The position numbers and the translations under genes were made by a program. Shown one piece after another: positions 38,987 to 49,187 of a stretch of 64,000 bases of DNA; within the stretch, counting starts at the first letter, position 1; every line of letters starts with the position of its first letter. The DNA is from Chitinophaga pinensis (GTDB taxonomy: Bacteria; Bacteroidota; Bacteroidia; Chitinophagales; CAIOSU01): contig CAMDKI010000002.1 of NCBI GenBank assembly GCA_945901065.1, forward strand, positions 124,001-188,000, in the 5' to 3' direction. The notes below the pieces were generated by a model. The model was given only the letters and a program-made list of their open reading frames with translations, made no database searches and was not told where the DNA came from.

Positions 38987-39271
38987 TTATACCAAAACAA
39001 ACTTTTTGGCCCTATAGCTATACCCATCAATAAAACCCGATTGAATAGCATATTTTACCAAACCAATAGGGTTTCGCACTTTGGTTTTAGTCGATATATT
39101 TTTCCTGTGGGTTTCTACCGTGCGTATACTTATCGATAATTCTTCGGCTATTTCAGATGAGGTTTTTTCGGCCACAATTAGCTTCAATACTTCTATTTCG
39201 CGACGGGTCAATAGATGTTTTAATGACATTTCGGCTGAGTTTTGAAACATATTTTGTGCTTTTTCCAACAT
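38987..39271 (-). CDS. Receiver-less LuxR-type DNA-binding protein
   Basis: A 94-residue protein consisting of a LuxR helix-turn-helix domain: MSLKHLLTRREIEVLKLIVAEKTSSEIAEELSISIRTVETHRKNISTKTKVRNPIGLVKYAIQSGFI. No receiver or sensor domain precedes it and no open frame of receiver type lies upstream. It may regulate by itself or be the remnant of a response regulator. It is similar in layout to the DNA-binding half of the neighbour at 38225, which suggests duplication. Confidence 0.8.
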   Translation of the reverse strand: MLEKAQNMFQNSAEMSLKHLLTRREIEVLKLIVAEKTSSEIAEELSISIRTVETHRKNISTKTKVRNPIGLVKYAIQSGFIDGYSYRAKKFVLV

Positions 39272-39603
39272 CTACTGGGTACAACCATGCTCCATATTTG
39301 AGAGAGCATGTTTAGTTACCTCAATTTCAATAATTAAATAAATGTAGGTATCTCAGCTCGTTTCTTTTATACAAGCTAATGGGTATATTACATACCCAAT
39401 ACTAGGTAGTACAGACTATCTGTTTGGAGATATACTAATGGCTGTAATATTCAAACAGCCAGCGCAATCATTTGAAATGCTCTTACCCTACTCCGAGCTA
39501 ACTTGACAGTTCGGATCTGGTATCAGTTCTTACCAAGCTTGGCGAGCGACTTACACCATTACAAGTACTTGCATAGGTATTTAATACCATTTACTCCTAG
39601 CTA
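39272..39603. other. Intergenic region between the HTH gene and the FG-GAP genes
   Basis: A 332-base stretch with no credible coding frame. Minus-strand TACATTTA at 39339-39346 is a possible -7 variant for the HTH gene. CTAACTTGACAGTTCGG and similar patches around 39500 show no strong hairpin; I cannot see a terminator for the HTH gene or the FG-GAP genes here. Confidence 0.45.
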
Positions 39604-41847
39604 TTACTGGGCCAACAGGCGATGCACTGTGCTATATTTACCCTGTTGGATGCGGCAAAAGTAAACACCGCTCATCACATCAACGTTTAACTGCAACACC
39701 TTGCTAGTGCCCGATGGAATTGAAGTAGTCCGGTATATTTCTTTACCTAACACATCATAAACCAATATTTCAACGGGCACACCTTCAATAGCGCTTTCCA
39801 TCTCAATTTGCCAATTACCGGCGGCAGGGTTAGGATAAATTTTTACTGGAAAGTTTTGTTGTTGCTCAACCTCTGCTACACCAACACTACCCGTGTCGTA
39901 AAAAAAGTTGAGACCACCACGCGAACTGCCTACTACCATTTCAAGCAATCCATCTCCGTCAATGTCGGCCATGCTAAAGTGAGCATACTCGCCAATATCA
40001 ATTCCGCTGTATACCGAATCGACCTTGGTAAATGCGCCGCTGTATCGTTTGGTGGCGTCTAGCTCATAAACTGCAATATTGCCCAGTACGTTGCCAACTA
40101 ACAAATAGCGCGCACTGCCATAGGCAAGGTTTACCACCCTTGGCGTGCTTTCGCCATAAAATAAATTCGGTTTTACATTTACCTCCCCAAAATTACTGTT
40201 GGTAGGCACTACACTAAAATTAGGGTTATTGGTAGTTCCGGTGTTTTCAAAATAATGAAGGTTGCCTTTGTCTCTGCCAATAATCAAGTCGGCCAAACCA
40301 TCACCGTTTACGTCAAATATTTCGGGTTTGGCGTAACTGCCCACATCAATGTTTTTAAATTGGGGCTGGTCGAGCACCAATTTCATAGAGTCGCCAGCAG
40401 CAGCGGTATTTCTAAAATAGTGCACAAACCCTACGTGGTCGCCAATAATTAAATCAAGGGCACCATCTCCGTTCAAATCGCCAAACGCAGGCACCACAGT
40501 TTGCAACTTTGCCACGCCCGATAAAAAAGTAGAAAGGCCCAAATAATCTCTATCTATAAGCTTAAATGCAGGTGCAGTTGCGGTACCAACGTTAATAAAC
40601 AAAGCCAAGCCCGGAAAAGCGGAAGTAGTATTTTCGTAGTAGCCATTGTTACCAACCACTAAATCCACTAAATCGTCGCCATTTACATCCACAAACGCTG
40701 GGTAAGCGCCTTCTCCCAAATCAATCATATCGTCTACCAAGAAAGTATCAGTCTGGAACTCGAAACTTACATTGTTATTGGTGCTCACGTCTTTATAAAA
40801 CCACGAGCAATTGTAATTGTATCCCTTCTTAGGTGTGTTGGGGCCAACCAACATATCCCTTTTGCCATCATTGTCTACATCAACATAAAAAGCCGCTGGG
40901 AAAATAGGCAACTGCAACGACCTATCGTAAGAAGGAAAAAGAGTGTCTTGAGTAGTTATCACGGCCGAATCAATTAAGCCGTTGTTGTGCAGGTTTACCA
41001 GGTTATCAAAACTAATATCGCCTAATACCAACTCCTTCAATCCATCTGCATTTTCATCAAATGCCATTAATGCAGAACCAGCATGCCTAGCACCACCAGC
41101 AGTAAGGCTATCATCCTTGGGTGTTCCGCAGGGGTCAAAAAGGGTTACTTGCCTACTCAATCCGCCTTCCGTTACATCGCCCCAGCAATAGTTTCGCAAG
41201 TCGAAAACAGTAGTGTCGCCGCAAGACAAACCCAATTCAATGGAGAGGTTCTCGAAATACTCAATACGCAAACCCGCTGGGCTAAAGGTAAGCACGTCAA
41301 CATCGCCATCATCGTTTACATCAATCATCGTGGGAACATCTACCGCCGAAATGAAAATGTTGGTGTTGTTGCCCGATTGTGTGTTGTAGGTAAAGTAGTT
41401 TTGCTGGGTATACTTCAACCGCCCGCTGCTCAACCTTTCGCCCACATAAAGCATCATTACTGCTGGGTTTTCCCAGGTAACTAAGTCTTCAACGCCATCG
41501 CAGTTAAAATCGATGGCCAGCATAAAGTGGTGCAAATCGGGTAAGTCTTTTGCATATTCAGGAGCATAGGTATAGTCTATGGTATTGGCTGTGCCGCCAC
41601 TTATAAACGTTAAAATCTTTTGCCCCCCATCATAATATCCCCGGTTAAACACCACCAAATCATCAATGCCATCGCCGTTCAGATCAATGTTACCAAACTG
41701 AGGATTGTTAAGCCCGCCAGCCCAAGGATATTTTAAGGTTTTAGCCCCAAAATAAACGGGTATAGAATTATCTTGCGCAAAATAATTTTGAGAAAACACC
41801 GCAATAACCGAAGTAAAAAGAAAGCAAATAGCAAATAAAATTTTCAT
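39604..41847 (-). CDS. FG-GAP/VCBS-repeat T9SS protein (paralogue B)
   Basis: A 747-residue secreted protein with signal peptide (MKILFAICFLFTSVIAVFSQ). Nine calcium-type FG-GAP motifs follow, from DLNGDGIDDLVVFNRG to DIDGDGLLEMVVGSSRG, each giving a blade of a beta-propeller. A Cys-containing insertion (LGLSCGDTTVFDL, NYCWGDVTEGG, GGARHAGSALMAFD) sits after the third repeat. The C-terminus is a type A T9SS sorting domain beginning VKIYPNPAAGNWQIEM. It is 20 bases downstream of a paralogue with the same nine-repeat plan and the same insertion. Cell-surface adhesion or binding is likely; ligand unknown. Confidence 0.88.
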   Translation of the reverse strand: MKILFAICFLFTSVIAVFSQNYFAQDNSIPVYFGAKTLKYPWAGGLNNPQFGNIDLNGDGIDDLVVFNRGYYDGGQKILTFISGGTANTIDYTYAPEYAKDLPDLHHFMLAIDFNCDGVEDLVTWENPAVMMLYVGERLSSGRLKYTQQNYFTYNTQSGNNTNIFISAVDVPTMIDVNDDGDVDVLTFSPAGLRIEYFENLSIELGLSCGDTTVFDLRNYCWGDVTEGGLSRQVTLFDPCGTPKDDSLTAGGARHAGSALMAFDENADGLKELVLGDISFDNLVNLHNNGLIDSAVITTQDTLFPSYDRSLQLPIFPAAFYVDVDNDGKRDMLVGPNTPKKGYNYNCSWFYKDVSTNNNVSFEFQTDTFLVDDMIDLGEGAYPAFVDVNGDDLVDLVVGNNGYYENTTSAFPGLALFINVGTATAPAFKLIDRDYLGLSTFLSGVAKLQTVVPAFGDLNGDGALDLIIGDHVGFVHYFRNTAAAGDSMKLVLDQPQFKNIDVGSYAKPEIFDVNGDGLADLIIGRDKGNLHYFENTGTTNNPNFSVVPTNSNFGEVNVKPNLFYGESTPRVVNLAYGSARYLLVGNVLGNIAVYELDATKRYSGAFTKVDSVYSGIDIGEYAHFSMADIDGDGLLEMVVGSSRGGLNFFYDTGSVGVAEVEQQQNFPVKIYPNPAAGNWQIEMESAIEGVPVEILVYDVLGKEIYRTTSIPSGTSKVLQLNVDVMSGVYFCRIQQGKYSTVHRLLAQ

Positions 41848-41867
41848 ATCGTTATTTTTGGCTGATG

Positions 41868-44150
41868 CTAGTATTTGATAAGTTTTATTAATTTACTCAC
41901 CGCACCTTGTGATACATTTACAACGTAAATTCCTGAAGCAAGATGACCAAAAGAAACACTACCCGACCAATTTTCTTGGCTTGGTTGTATGGTATTGGTA
42001 AGTATTGTTTTGCCCAATATAGTTGTTATGCTAACGGTTGCAGGCTGGCTTTTGTTTAGTCCCGAAATACTTAAAGTAACATCTCCGGTAGTTGGGTTGG
42101 GGAAAACCACAAGACCTACATTCTCCGCTTCGGGAGCTTGAACCGACAATATGTTTTCGATGGTATCGGAAAGGGTGTAAAACTCTAGCCCTCCCCTATA
42201 GTTGCCCACAATCATTTCAGGCTTGCCATCGTTGGTTACATCGGCAACGGTTATAGCCGAGCGTTCACCAGCATCTATACCCGAATATGAATCGAACACT
42301 TGCAGAAAAGCACCAGCATATATACTGTCTGGGTTAAACTCGTACCCGTATATTCTTCCTTCCTCGTTGCCGCTAATTAGGTACAATTTACCCGTACTAT
42401 CTAAGGTTGTAATTACGGGCCCAGCATAACCAAAAAGGCTAAAATCGGTACTTACATTCACACCTCCAAAAAACGGATTGGTTGGTATGGCATCAAAAGA
42501 AGGGGCTGTAGTAGTGCCATGGTTTTCGAAGTACATTACCTTGCCCGAACGATTACCCATCAAAAAATCGGTCAATCCATCGGCGTTTACATCGTATAAA
42601 AATGGCGCGCTGTATGATCTGCCAGCATACATATCAAAGTAGTTGAGCACTGGTGCTGCAAAATTCATAATGGTATCAGCGCTACCTGCCAAGTTTTCGA
42701 AAAAAGTGACATAGCCGCTTGTATCGCCCACAAATAGGTCCAAATCGCCATCACTATCAATATCGCCAAACGCTGGGCGCAGCGCCATTACTACTTTTGC
42801 ATCAACAAAATACCAATCAGCATAATTCAACCAATTGTCATCTGTCAATTCATAAATGGGTACTTCGGCCGTACCAATATTTAAAAACAAGGCCAATTGG
42901 GCAGTAGCTATCAAACTATCGCGGTAATAGCCTTGGTTGCCTACCACAAGGTCCATAAGCGAATCGCCATTGTAATCAACAAAAACTGGAAACGCACCAA
43001 TGCCTAGCTCAACCATGCCATCTTCTATAAAATCGGTTTGCTTAAGTTGCAGTATTACCGAGTCGTTTGTGCTGATGTTCTCGTATAGCCAAACTGCATT
43101 TTTGCTTATGCAGTTCATAGGCTCACTGGGCGCCATTACAATATCGGTTTTGTTATTGTTGTTGGCATCAATGGCAAAGGGCAATGGGTAATAGTTTAGT
43201 GCAGCAGGCACATCGTAAGATGGGTAGTTTTCATCCACATAATCAATTACCGCGTAGGAGGTATCACCTTCGTTATACAGCGCAAACACCCTGCCTTTGT
43301 CAATTTCAGTATAAAGGGCATCATCGTCGCCATCGCCATCCAAATCAATAATCAAAACGGAGCCACCGTTGTGCCTTGCCGAACCTGCATTACCTGAGGT
43401 TTCTAGCGGGTCGGTTTTGAAGGGACAAACAGCATGCGTGTCGACACCAGTTACGGTTAATGAAATGTCTCCCCAGCAATTTTGAGCTATTTCATAACCA
43501 ACCGTATCTTGGCACGAGCCAGTTGTTTGCACTGCCGTACTGTTATAAAGCACAAATGTTCCGAAGTCGCCGAAGTTCACAAAATCTGGGTCGCCATCCC
43601 TATCCAAATCGCCAACACCAGGGTAATGAATTCTTGAAATGCCAACTGGCGCGAAAATAAGCGAGGTATTCACGGTATCGCGGTACTCAAAGTACATTAA
43701 ATTGTCATTGTCGCGTTTAGCCTCATACCAATTAAAAAATGGCCCTTGCGCTTGGTTGGCCGATAGCAAATCGGGCAATCCATCGCAGTTCATGTCATAC
43801 ATTTTCAACCAAAACAACAAGGAAGGGAAGCGTGTCTCCCACTCGGGTTTGTGGGTATAACCAGATTGCCCAGGCACACCATTGTTTTTAAACACCATTA
43901 GCTTAAACCCGTTGGATGTTGAGTTCGAGGCCAAAATACCGCGGTTGTACACAACCAAATCATTGTATCCATCGCCATCAATATCGGCCTCGCTAAACTG
44001 GGGTGTATGAAAACCACCTGCCCAAGCATTGGCAAGGGTGTCGCTGTCAATTACGACTTTTATTTTGCTCTCCCTGCGCATGGCATTTTGTGCATGGCTG
44101 GCAGAGAAAAAGATGCTTATGGCAATGAATAGCAGGTAAACTTGTTTCAT
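41868..44150 (-). CDS. FG-GAP/VCBS-repeat T9SS protein (paralogue A)
   Basis: A 760-residue secreted protein, signal MKQVYLLFIAISIFFSASHAQ. Nine FG-GAP motifs run from DIDGDGYNDLVVYNRG to DVTNDGKPEMIVGNYRG. The conserved insertion is present (CQDTVGYEIAQNCWGDISLTVTG, GSARHNGGSVLIID). The C-terminal sorting domain begins GLVVFPNPTTGDVTLSI and ends SKLIKLIKY. First gene of a two-gene unit with paralogue B; the opening segments WAGGFHTPQF and WAGGLNNPQF align directly. Probably surface-exposed and calcium-stabilised. Confidence 0.88.
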   Translation of the reverse strand: MKQVYLLFIAISIFFSASHAQNAMRRESKIKVVIDSDTLANAWAGGFHTPQFSEADIDGDGYNDLVVYNRGILASNSTSNGFKLMVFKNNGVPGQSGYTHKPEWETRFPSLLFWLKMYDMNCDGLPDLLSANQAQGPFFNWYEAKRDNDNLMYFEYRDTVNTSLIFAPVGISRIHYPGVGDLDRDGDPDFVNFGDFGTFVLYNSTAVQTTGSCQDTVGYEIAQNCWGDISLTVTGVDTHAVCPFKTDPLETSGNAGSARHNGGSVLIIDLDGDGDDDALYTEIDKGRVFALYNEGDTSYAVIDYVDENYPSYDVPAALNYYPLPFAIDANNNNKTDIVMAPSEPMNCISKNAVWLYENISTNDSVILQLKQTDFIEDGMVELGIGAFPVFVDYNGDSLMDLVVGNQGYYRDSLIATAQLALFLNIGTAEVPIYELTDDNWLNYADWYFVDAKVVMALRPAFGDIDSDGDLDLFVGDTSGYVTFFENLAGSADTIMNFAAPVLNYFDMYAGRSYSAPFLYDVNADGLTDFLMGNRSGKVMYFENHGTTTAPSFDAIPTNPFFGGVNVSTDFSLFGYAGPVITTLDSTGKLYLISGNEEGRIYGYEFNPDSIYAGAFLQVFDSYSGIDAGERSAITVADVTNDGKPEMIVGNYRGGLEFYTLSDTIENILSVQAPEAENVGLVVFPNPTTGDVTLSISGLNKSQPATVSITTILGKTILTNTIQPSQENWSGSVSFGHLASGIYVVNVSQGAVSKLIKLIKY

Positions 44151-44375
44151 ATCACCTTATTATGGCAGTTTTTCAATTCACTGAGGTGTCGCATATTTAA
44201 ACCTAAAACTAAGCAATAAATTGATGCTTGGCCACCTAATTCTTTACTACCAACACGAAAACCTTGAACATAGTTTTCCATGTTATTAGAATGGCTCATT
44301 ACTAAAAAGGTTGCACAGTCACTTTTAACGATGAAGCCTGTTACCTCATTGTTTTAATGAACAAAAGCCACAACT

Positions 44376-45617
44376 ATGAGGTACATATATATACTTGCAT
44401 TTTTTGCTTCCATATTGTCATTATCGGCACAAGAAAACACCCTAATTGAAGGAACGATTTACTCAAGTGAAAACCAACCAGTTTCATTTGCCTATATAAA
44501 ATATATGGAAACAACCTTTACAGTGGCCGATGCTGATGGCAACTTCAACATAAAGGTAAATGGCAACTATACCGATTCATTGGAAATTTCGTCCCTTGGG
44601 TTTGTGACACTAAAAGTGCCCATAAAGCATTTCGCCACTAACCGACGCACGAAAGTAATTATGCAGCCCGAAACCTTTATAATTGACGGAGTAACTGTAA
44701 ACAACAGTAAAGCTAAAAATCATTGGCTGCTAGTGCTTGAAAAGTTGCAAAAACACTTGCCCTCAAAGGCTTATACCTATCCAGCCTTGTACCGGCAGGT
44801 ACACCAAGAAAACGGCACTTATGTGAGACTAATTGAGGCTGGTATGACTGTTTATGATGTTGCAGCCACTTTTAAGTCGGATATGTTGCAAGAGCGTTTT
44901 AACCTTGAACAAGTAAGGCGTAGCAATGTATTGGAGCGGAATGGCGATGCCCATGGCGACCACTTGGTGGATATGTTTCTGGAAAACAACCTACGCTACC
45001 CAACAGGCACCATAATGGACCCAAAAGTGGTAGGCCAGTATGAGATAAGATACGACGATAGCCAATGCGAAATATGTGGAGATAGTTTAGAACAACTGGC
45101 TTACCGATACGAAAATGTGCACAACCCCAAACTGTTGGATGGCAAAATCTGGATTTACAAAGGCAGCCTAGCAATATATGGATTGCAAGAAACAGCCACA
45201 CGCAACCCACAGTTTTTGGAAAGGGGCATGAGCCTTGGTGGCGGCGACCACCACTGGATGTTTCAAACCAGCATCAAAAACCTTAGGTTTTCGTACCACA
45301 ATGGCAACATTTATCTAAAAAACCTTGAGTTTGCATACCTGCACCATATACAAGAGCGCACCATAGGTATAGTTAGGTACGAGGTTACGGAGCATTTCGC
45401 TATGTTTTGCGACGCTCCTACCCTGCACCCTGATGGTTTTATACCTGATAAAAGCTTTGCCCGCAGTGGTAACCTTTACAGCCGAAAATATGAGTACGAA
45501 GAGCATTTTTGGCAACAGTTTTCGTTGGCAGTAAACAACCCATTACCAAACGAAGTGGTACAGACTTTCAGCAGCAAGGTGCCGCTCAAAGAGCAATTCA
45601 AGAGAAACGGTGAGTAA
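44376..45617 (+). CDS. Carboxypeptidase-regulatory-like domain protein
   Basis: A 413-residue exported protein. The signal MRYIYILAFFASILSLSAQ precedes a carboxypeptidase-D-regulatory-like domain (IEGTIYSSENQPVSFAYIKYMETTFTVADADGNFNIKVNGNYTDSLEISSLGFVTLKVPI, residues 24-95). The remaining 300 residues (LLVLEKLQKHLPSKAYTYPALYRQVHQENGTYVRLIEAGMTVYD...) resemble the C-terminal part of DUF5686-like or TonB-receptor-associated proteins in the phylum, with no catalytic motif I can name. Monocistronic; convergent with the phosphatase gene, 4 bases apart. Confidence 0.75.
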   Translation: MRYIYILAFFASILSLSAQENTLIEGTIYSSENQPVSFAYIKYMETTFTVADADGNFNIKVNGNYTDSLEISSLGFVTLKVPIKHFATNRRTKVIMQPETFIIDGVTVNNSKAKNHWLLVLEKLQKHLPSKAYTYPALYRQVHQENGTYVRLIEAGMTVYDVAATFKSDMLQERFNLEQVRRSNVLERNGDAHGDHLVDMFLENNLRYPTGTIMDPKVVGQYEIRYDDSQCEICGDSLEQLAYRYENVHNPKLLDGKIWIYKGSLAIYGLQETATRNPQFLERGMSLGGGDHHWMFQTSIKNLRFSYHNGNIYLKNLEFAYLHHIQERTIGIVRYEVTEHFAMFCDAPTLHPDGFIPDKSFARSGNLYSRKYEYEEHFWQQFSLAVNNPLPNEVVQTFSSKVPLKEQFKRNGE

Positions 45618-45621
45618 ATGG

Positions 45622-47202
45622 TTATCGCATGATAACGATGCGTTGCACCCAATCTTGTGCACCTTCTTGGCTCACTCTTAAAATATAACTAGCTGCTGGT
45701 AAATGGCTCACGTCAATTGTTTGCGACGCGTTGCCATTAGCCCTAATATGGCGGGTGGCTGCAACATGGCCATCTAAGTTTATCAGCTCTACAATATAAA
45801 ACCCATACTCCTGTGAGTTAATTTGAACGGTGAACAACTTATCGGCCGGATTGGGGTATATTTTTACCACATTTTCCAATGTTGGCAATATACCAACGGA
45901 TGTAAGGGTGTCGGCTACCGATTGCTTCAATATTTTATATTCATCCAAAATATTACCAGAAGTATCAATAAAATGCGCCACCAACAAGTTACTATCAACT
46001 GTAATAACCAATGAACCATTGAGTAGATTGCTAGAGAAGTAATTTGCAGGGTGATCCATGGTACCCGATGAACTTAACTGACCGCTGCAGCCAACCACAT
46101 TATAAATGGTCCCTTGGTTTACGTCGACAGCATCATGATATTTCACAAAAGGTTCAGGACTTCCCTTTGCAGTATCTACTATCATACTACTGTTGAAACT
46201 AGTGCTTGTGCCAAAATGACCCTTCAATAAATAGGAGCGCTCATAACCATGACTGTGCCCTTGTAAAACCAAATCGACCCCATTCTCTTCCAGTATTGGG
46301 TTTACGATGCTGCGCAACAATGTCATATCTCCCAACTCATCAGAGTCATGAGAACCTTTTGAGTAGGTCGGTTTGTGCCAGAACACTATGGTGAAATCTT
46401 TATCATTTTGCTCCAAATCTTGCCTCAGCCAGTTCACCATCTGGCTATTATCAGTTAGAAACCATACTACATACTCTGAGTTGAGCGATACAAAATGTAC
46501 GTTCCCATAGTCAAATGAGTAATACCCTTCTTCACCACTTGGCAAACCGCCCGCTTCGCCGTTTTCAGGTAGTGAAAACATGCTATAATAAGGCCCTGTA
46601 TTGTTTAGCAGATTAATGCTTTTATAATCGTGGTTGCCTGGGCAGGGCCAAGCCACCGTATTTTTCAGGTGATCAGGATAAATATCAAACACCTTATCTT
46701 GATATTCTTGATCGGTACCATCGGAGTATGCATTATCACCTAGCCAAATCCAAACGTCAGTATGTTGGTTGTTGGTAAATTGACTGTAACCGTTGCGAGT
46801 GCCTATTTGACCCGCCCCACCGGTACCAAAATCGCCAATTGCCCAAATGGTTATCGGGTCGGTAGCACCCGACACAGGGGCCGTGCGAAAGTAACGCAAA
46901 CTATCAGCCGCCTGGTAAGTATTATTGTTGGCGTCGGTTAGTGTATAAAAATACTTGGTAGCTGGCTGAAGCCCGCTTATAGTTACAATATGTTCGCTTG
47001 TTGAAGCGGTTTCAACCACTGGAGTATTAATGTTATTTAAATCAGTGCCGTACAACACCTTACCGGTAACAGAAACATCAGTGCGCCAACGAACGATAAT
47101 GCTAGTTGAACTACCCGAATTTAGGTATGGCCCGCGAATAATGCTCTGAGCCTCGGCAAACATGCTTACCGTAAACAATAACAAGGCAAGTAAAACTCTC
47201 AT
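45622..47202 (-). CDS. Purple-acid-phosphatase-like T9SS protein
   Basis: A 526-residue secreted metallophosphoesterase. After the signal (MRVLLALLLFTVSMFAEAQ) an N-terminal fibronectin-like domain (IIRGPYLNSGSSTSIIVRWRTD...TKYFYTLTD) leads to the binuclear metal site IWAIGDFGTGG, WIWLGDNAYSDG, CPGNHDYKSI, VFWHKPTYSKGSHD and LVLQGHSHGYERSY. The C-terminus is a type A sorting domain from VKIYPNPADKLFTVQI. It would release phosphate from organic esters at the cell surface; phosphate scavenging is an inference. 87 bases upstream lies the stop of the propeller gene on the same strand. Confidence 0.9.
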   Translation of the reverse strand: MRVLLALLLFTVSMFAEAQSIIRGPYLNSGSSTSIIVRWRTDVSVTGKVLYGTDLNNINTPVVETASTSEHIVTISGLQPATKYFYTLTDANNNTYQAADSLRYFRTAPVSGATDPITIWAIGDFGTGGAGQIGTRNGYSQFTNNQHTDVWIWLGDNAYSDGTDQEYQDKVFDIYPDHLKNTVAWPCPGNHDYKSINLLNNTGPYYSMFSLPENGEAGGLPSGEEGYYSFDYGNVHFVSLNSEYVVWFLTDNSQMVNWLRQDLEQNDKDFTIVFWHKPTYSKGSHDSDELGDMTLLRSIVNPILEENGVDLVLQGHSHGYERSYLLKGHFGTSTSFNSSMIVDTAKGSPEPFVKYHDAVDVNQGTIYNVVGCSGQLSSSGTMDHPANYFSSNLLNGSLVITVDSNLLVAHFIDTSGNILDEYKILKQSVADTLTSVGILPTLENVVKIYPNPADKLFTVQINSQEYGFYIVELINLDGHVAATRHIRANGNASQTIDVSHLPAASYILRVSQEGAQDWVQRIVIMR

Positions 47203-47288
47203 AAAGCAGCTAGATTTGTTATAGTGAAAATAAACAAACCCACCACTAACCCAAGCACGAAGTGTTTAAGAAAACATTAACTTATGCC

Positions 47289-49187
47289 CTACTCCACCAC
47301 AAACCTACCCATTGAAGTTTGTCCGTTGTTTTGCTGCAATTGATACATATATACCCCGCTTGGCCAATAGTTTACTTCAATGGTTGTTTGGCTTTGAGTA
47401 ACAAGCATGCTGCTAACTTGTTGCCCTAGCGAGTTGTAAACAACAAGCGAAGGTTTATTGGCCGCTACGTTAGCAACCATTTGAAAGGTAACCACACCAG
47501 TTGCTGGCACAGGGTAAACCTTCACACTAGCTGCCCCATCTGCCTGCTCATTAATAGAGTTCCAATTGTCGTTTTTCAGGGCAATGCCCCCAAGGTTGCC
47601 GACGGTGTATGAGCCTGTTGGCCCACCGCCAAACATTACGGTATCGAAAACGCCGCCCACCAACAATTCGCCATTGTATACCGAAATAGTATTTACTGCA
47701 TCGTTAAAGCTCGTTACGCCCATCATGCTGCTGTATGTGCCATCGTTAAAATAGCTACCAATACCAAAGCCATAGTAGGCTATCAATCCATCGCAACAAG
47801 CAAAATCGCCTGCCACAAACAGGTTATTATCGTGCACCACAAAATCATTGATGGCAATGTCGTAGTTCCAAGGTCCAAAACCCCGCACCATATAGCTCTC
47901 ATTTACCCATGCAGTATCGGCCCAGTAACCAAACCCGAACAAGGTATCCTGGGCGTTGTTAAAAAATGAGCCCCCTGCATACAATTGGTTATTATATACC
48001 GCTAGTGCTTTTACATTGGCATTGATACCATTGCCGATATTGGCAATACTGGTATCATCGAACGCAGCGATATTGTTTAGTGGCACCGAATTGAAACTTG
48101 CGTTGAAGTTACCACCCACAATCAACTTATTGTTGTCAATAGCTAAAGCATTAACAGGCCCCATCGGAAAATCGTGCAAATACAAACCCGCTCCTGTACT
48201 ATCAATCACTGATAAATAACCACGCAAGGCTCCTGTAGGCAATTCAAAATCGCCCCCAAGATATAGCTTGCCATTATACACTTGCAAGGCATAAATCTCG
48301 CCATAAAGGCCAATATTGTTGGCTACCTCCCATTGCGTGCCCGTCCATTTTATAATCCCTTCGGAGTAAACACCGCTAAACGAACTATCAAATGCCCCAC
48401 CTACGTACAACTCATTATTGAAAATGGCCATGGCAAATACTTCGCCATCAACACCACCTTCAAGGTCGGTCCAAGTACCGTTTTCAAGCATCGCAATATT
48501 GCCTGCTGCCGTGCCGCCTACATCAGAAAAACTGCCAGCCACGTATATTTCAGTTCCGCCATTGGCTACCAGCACATCGTTTACATGCCCGTTGGTGCCG
48601 CCATCGTTGCTGTTAAGGTACGAAAACGGCGTACTTGCCAAATATCCCGGCTGAATCAACGCCAGCTCTTGGGCCGTAAAGCCAGAGTTTGCTACCCAAG
48701 CCGTTAGCTCGGGGTACTGCATATCTAATAGATATTGGTAGTTATTGGTTTGTTGTATTTTTTCGGCCAATGCCTTGTGTCCATCGGCAATAATGAGGTA
48801 GCCCACCGCACAAGCCGTATTGTGTGCATCTATAAAGTAGGGAATGCGGTAGTTGAAATCATAGTTCTGTGGGAAAACACCCGCCTCGGCATAGCTGTGC
48901 AAAACGTCCAATAGGTGAAGGCGCTTGGCCAACAACTCCGTATTCAAACCCTCGGTGCTTTGGCTTCGCAAATATTGCTCGGCATTGAATAGGTGGGCTT
49001 GTATGCGGCGAGTATCGTTTTCAAATGTTATAGGAAGCAGTTGTTGGGCGGTAGGCTCAATATGCTTCCATTGGGCATTTACATCTTTAAGGTGTTCGTA
49101 AAGGCTGGCCGATTTGCTAGGGCTTAATGCAAAAGCAAATACTGGAACAAAAAACAATAACAACGTTGGAAGTAATAGCTTTTTCAT
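47289..49187 (-). CDS. Large beta-propeller-like T9SS protein
   Basis: A 632-residue secreted protein, signal MKKLLLPTLLLFFVPVFAFA. An N-terminal helical domain (residues 25-175, including LNTELLAKRLHLLDVLHSYAEAGVFPQNY and HNTACAVGYLI) precedes repeated blades: TEIYVAGSFSDVGGTAAGNIAMLENGTWTDLEGGVDGEVFAMAIFNNELYVGGAFDSS, NGKLYLGGDFELPTG and NNQLYAGGSFFNNAQ, about seven. The sorting domain begins VKVYPVPATGVVTFQM and ends MGRFVVE. The repeats are of the kind often annotated as Kelch-like. Surface or extracellular; function unknown. Confidence 0.82.
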   Translation of the reverse strand: MKKLLLPTLLLFFVPVFAFALSPSKSASLYEHLKDVNAQWKHIEPTAQQLLPITFENDTRRIQAHLFNAEQYLRSQSTEGLNTELLAKRLHLLDVLHSYAEAGVFPQNYDFNYRIPYFIDAHNTACAVGYLIIADGHKALAEKIQQTNNYQYLLDMQYPELTAWVANSGFTAQELALIQPGYLASTPFSYLNSNDGGTNGHVNDVLVANGGTEIYVAGSFSDVGGTAAGNIAMLENGTWTDLEGGVDGEVFAMAIFNNELYVGGAFDSSFSGVYSEGIIKWTGTQWEVANNIGLYGEIYALQVYNGKLYLGGDFELPTGALRGYLSVIDSTGAGLYLHDFPMGPVNALAIDNNKLIVGGNFNASFNSVPLNNIAAFDDTSIANIGNGINANVKALAVYNNQLYAGGSFFNNAQDTLFGFGYWADTAWVNESYMVRGFGPWNYDIAINDFVVHDNNLFVAGDFACCDGLIAYYGFGIGSYFNDGTYSSMMGVTSFNDAVNTISVYNGELLVGGVFDTVMFGGGPTGSYTVGNLGGIALKNDNWNSINEQADGAASVKVYPVPATGVVTFQMVANVAANKPSLVVYNSLGQQVSSMLVTQSQTTIEVNYWPSGVYMYQLQQNNGQTSMGRFVVE

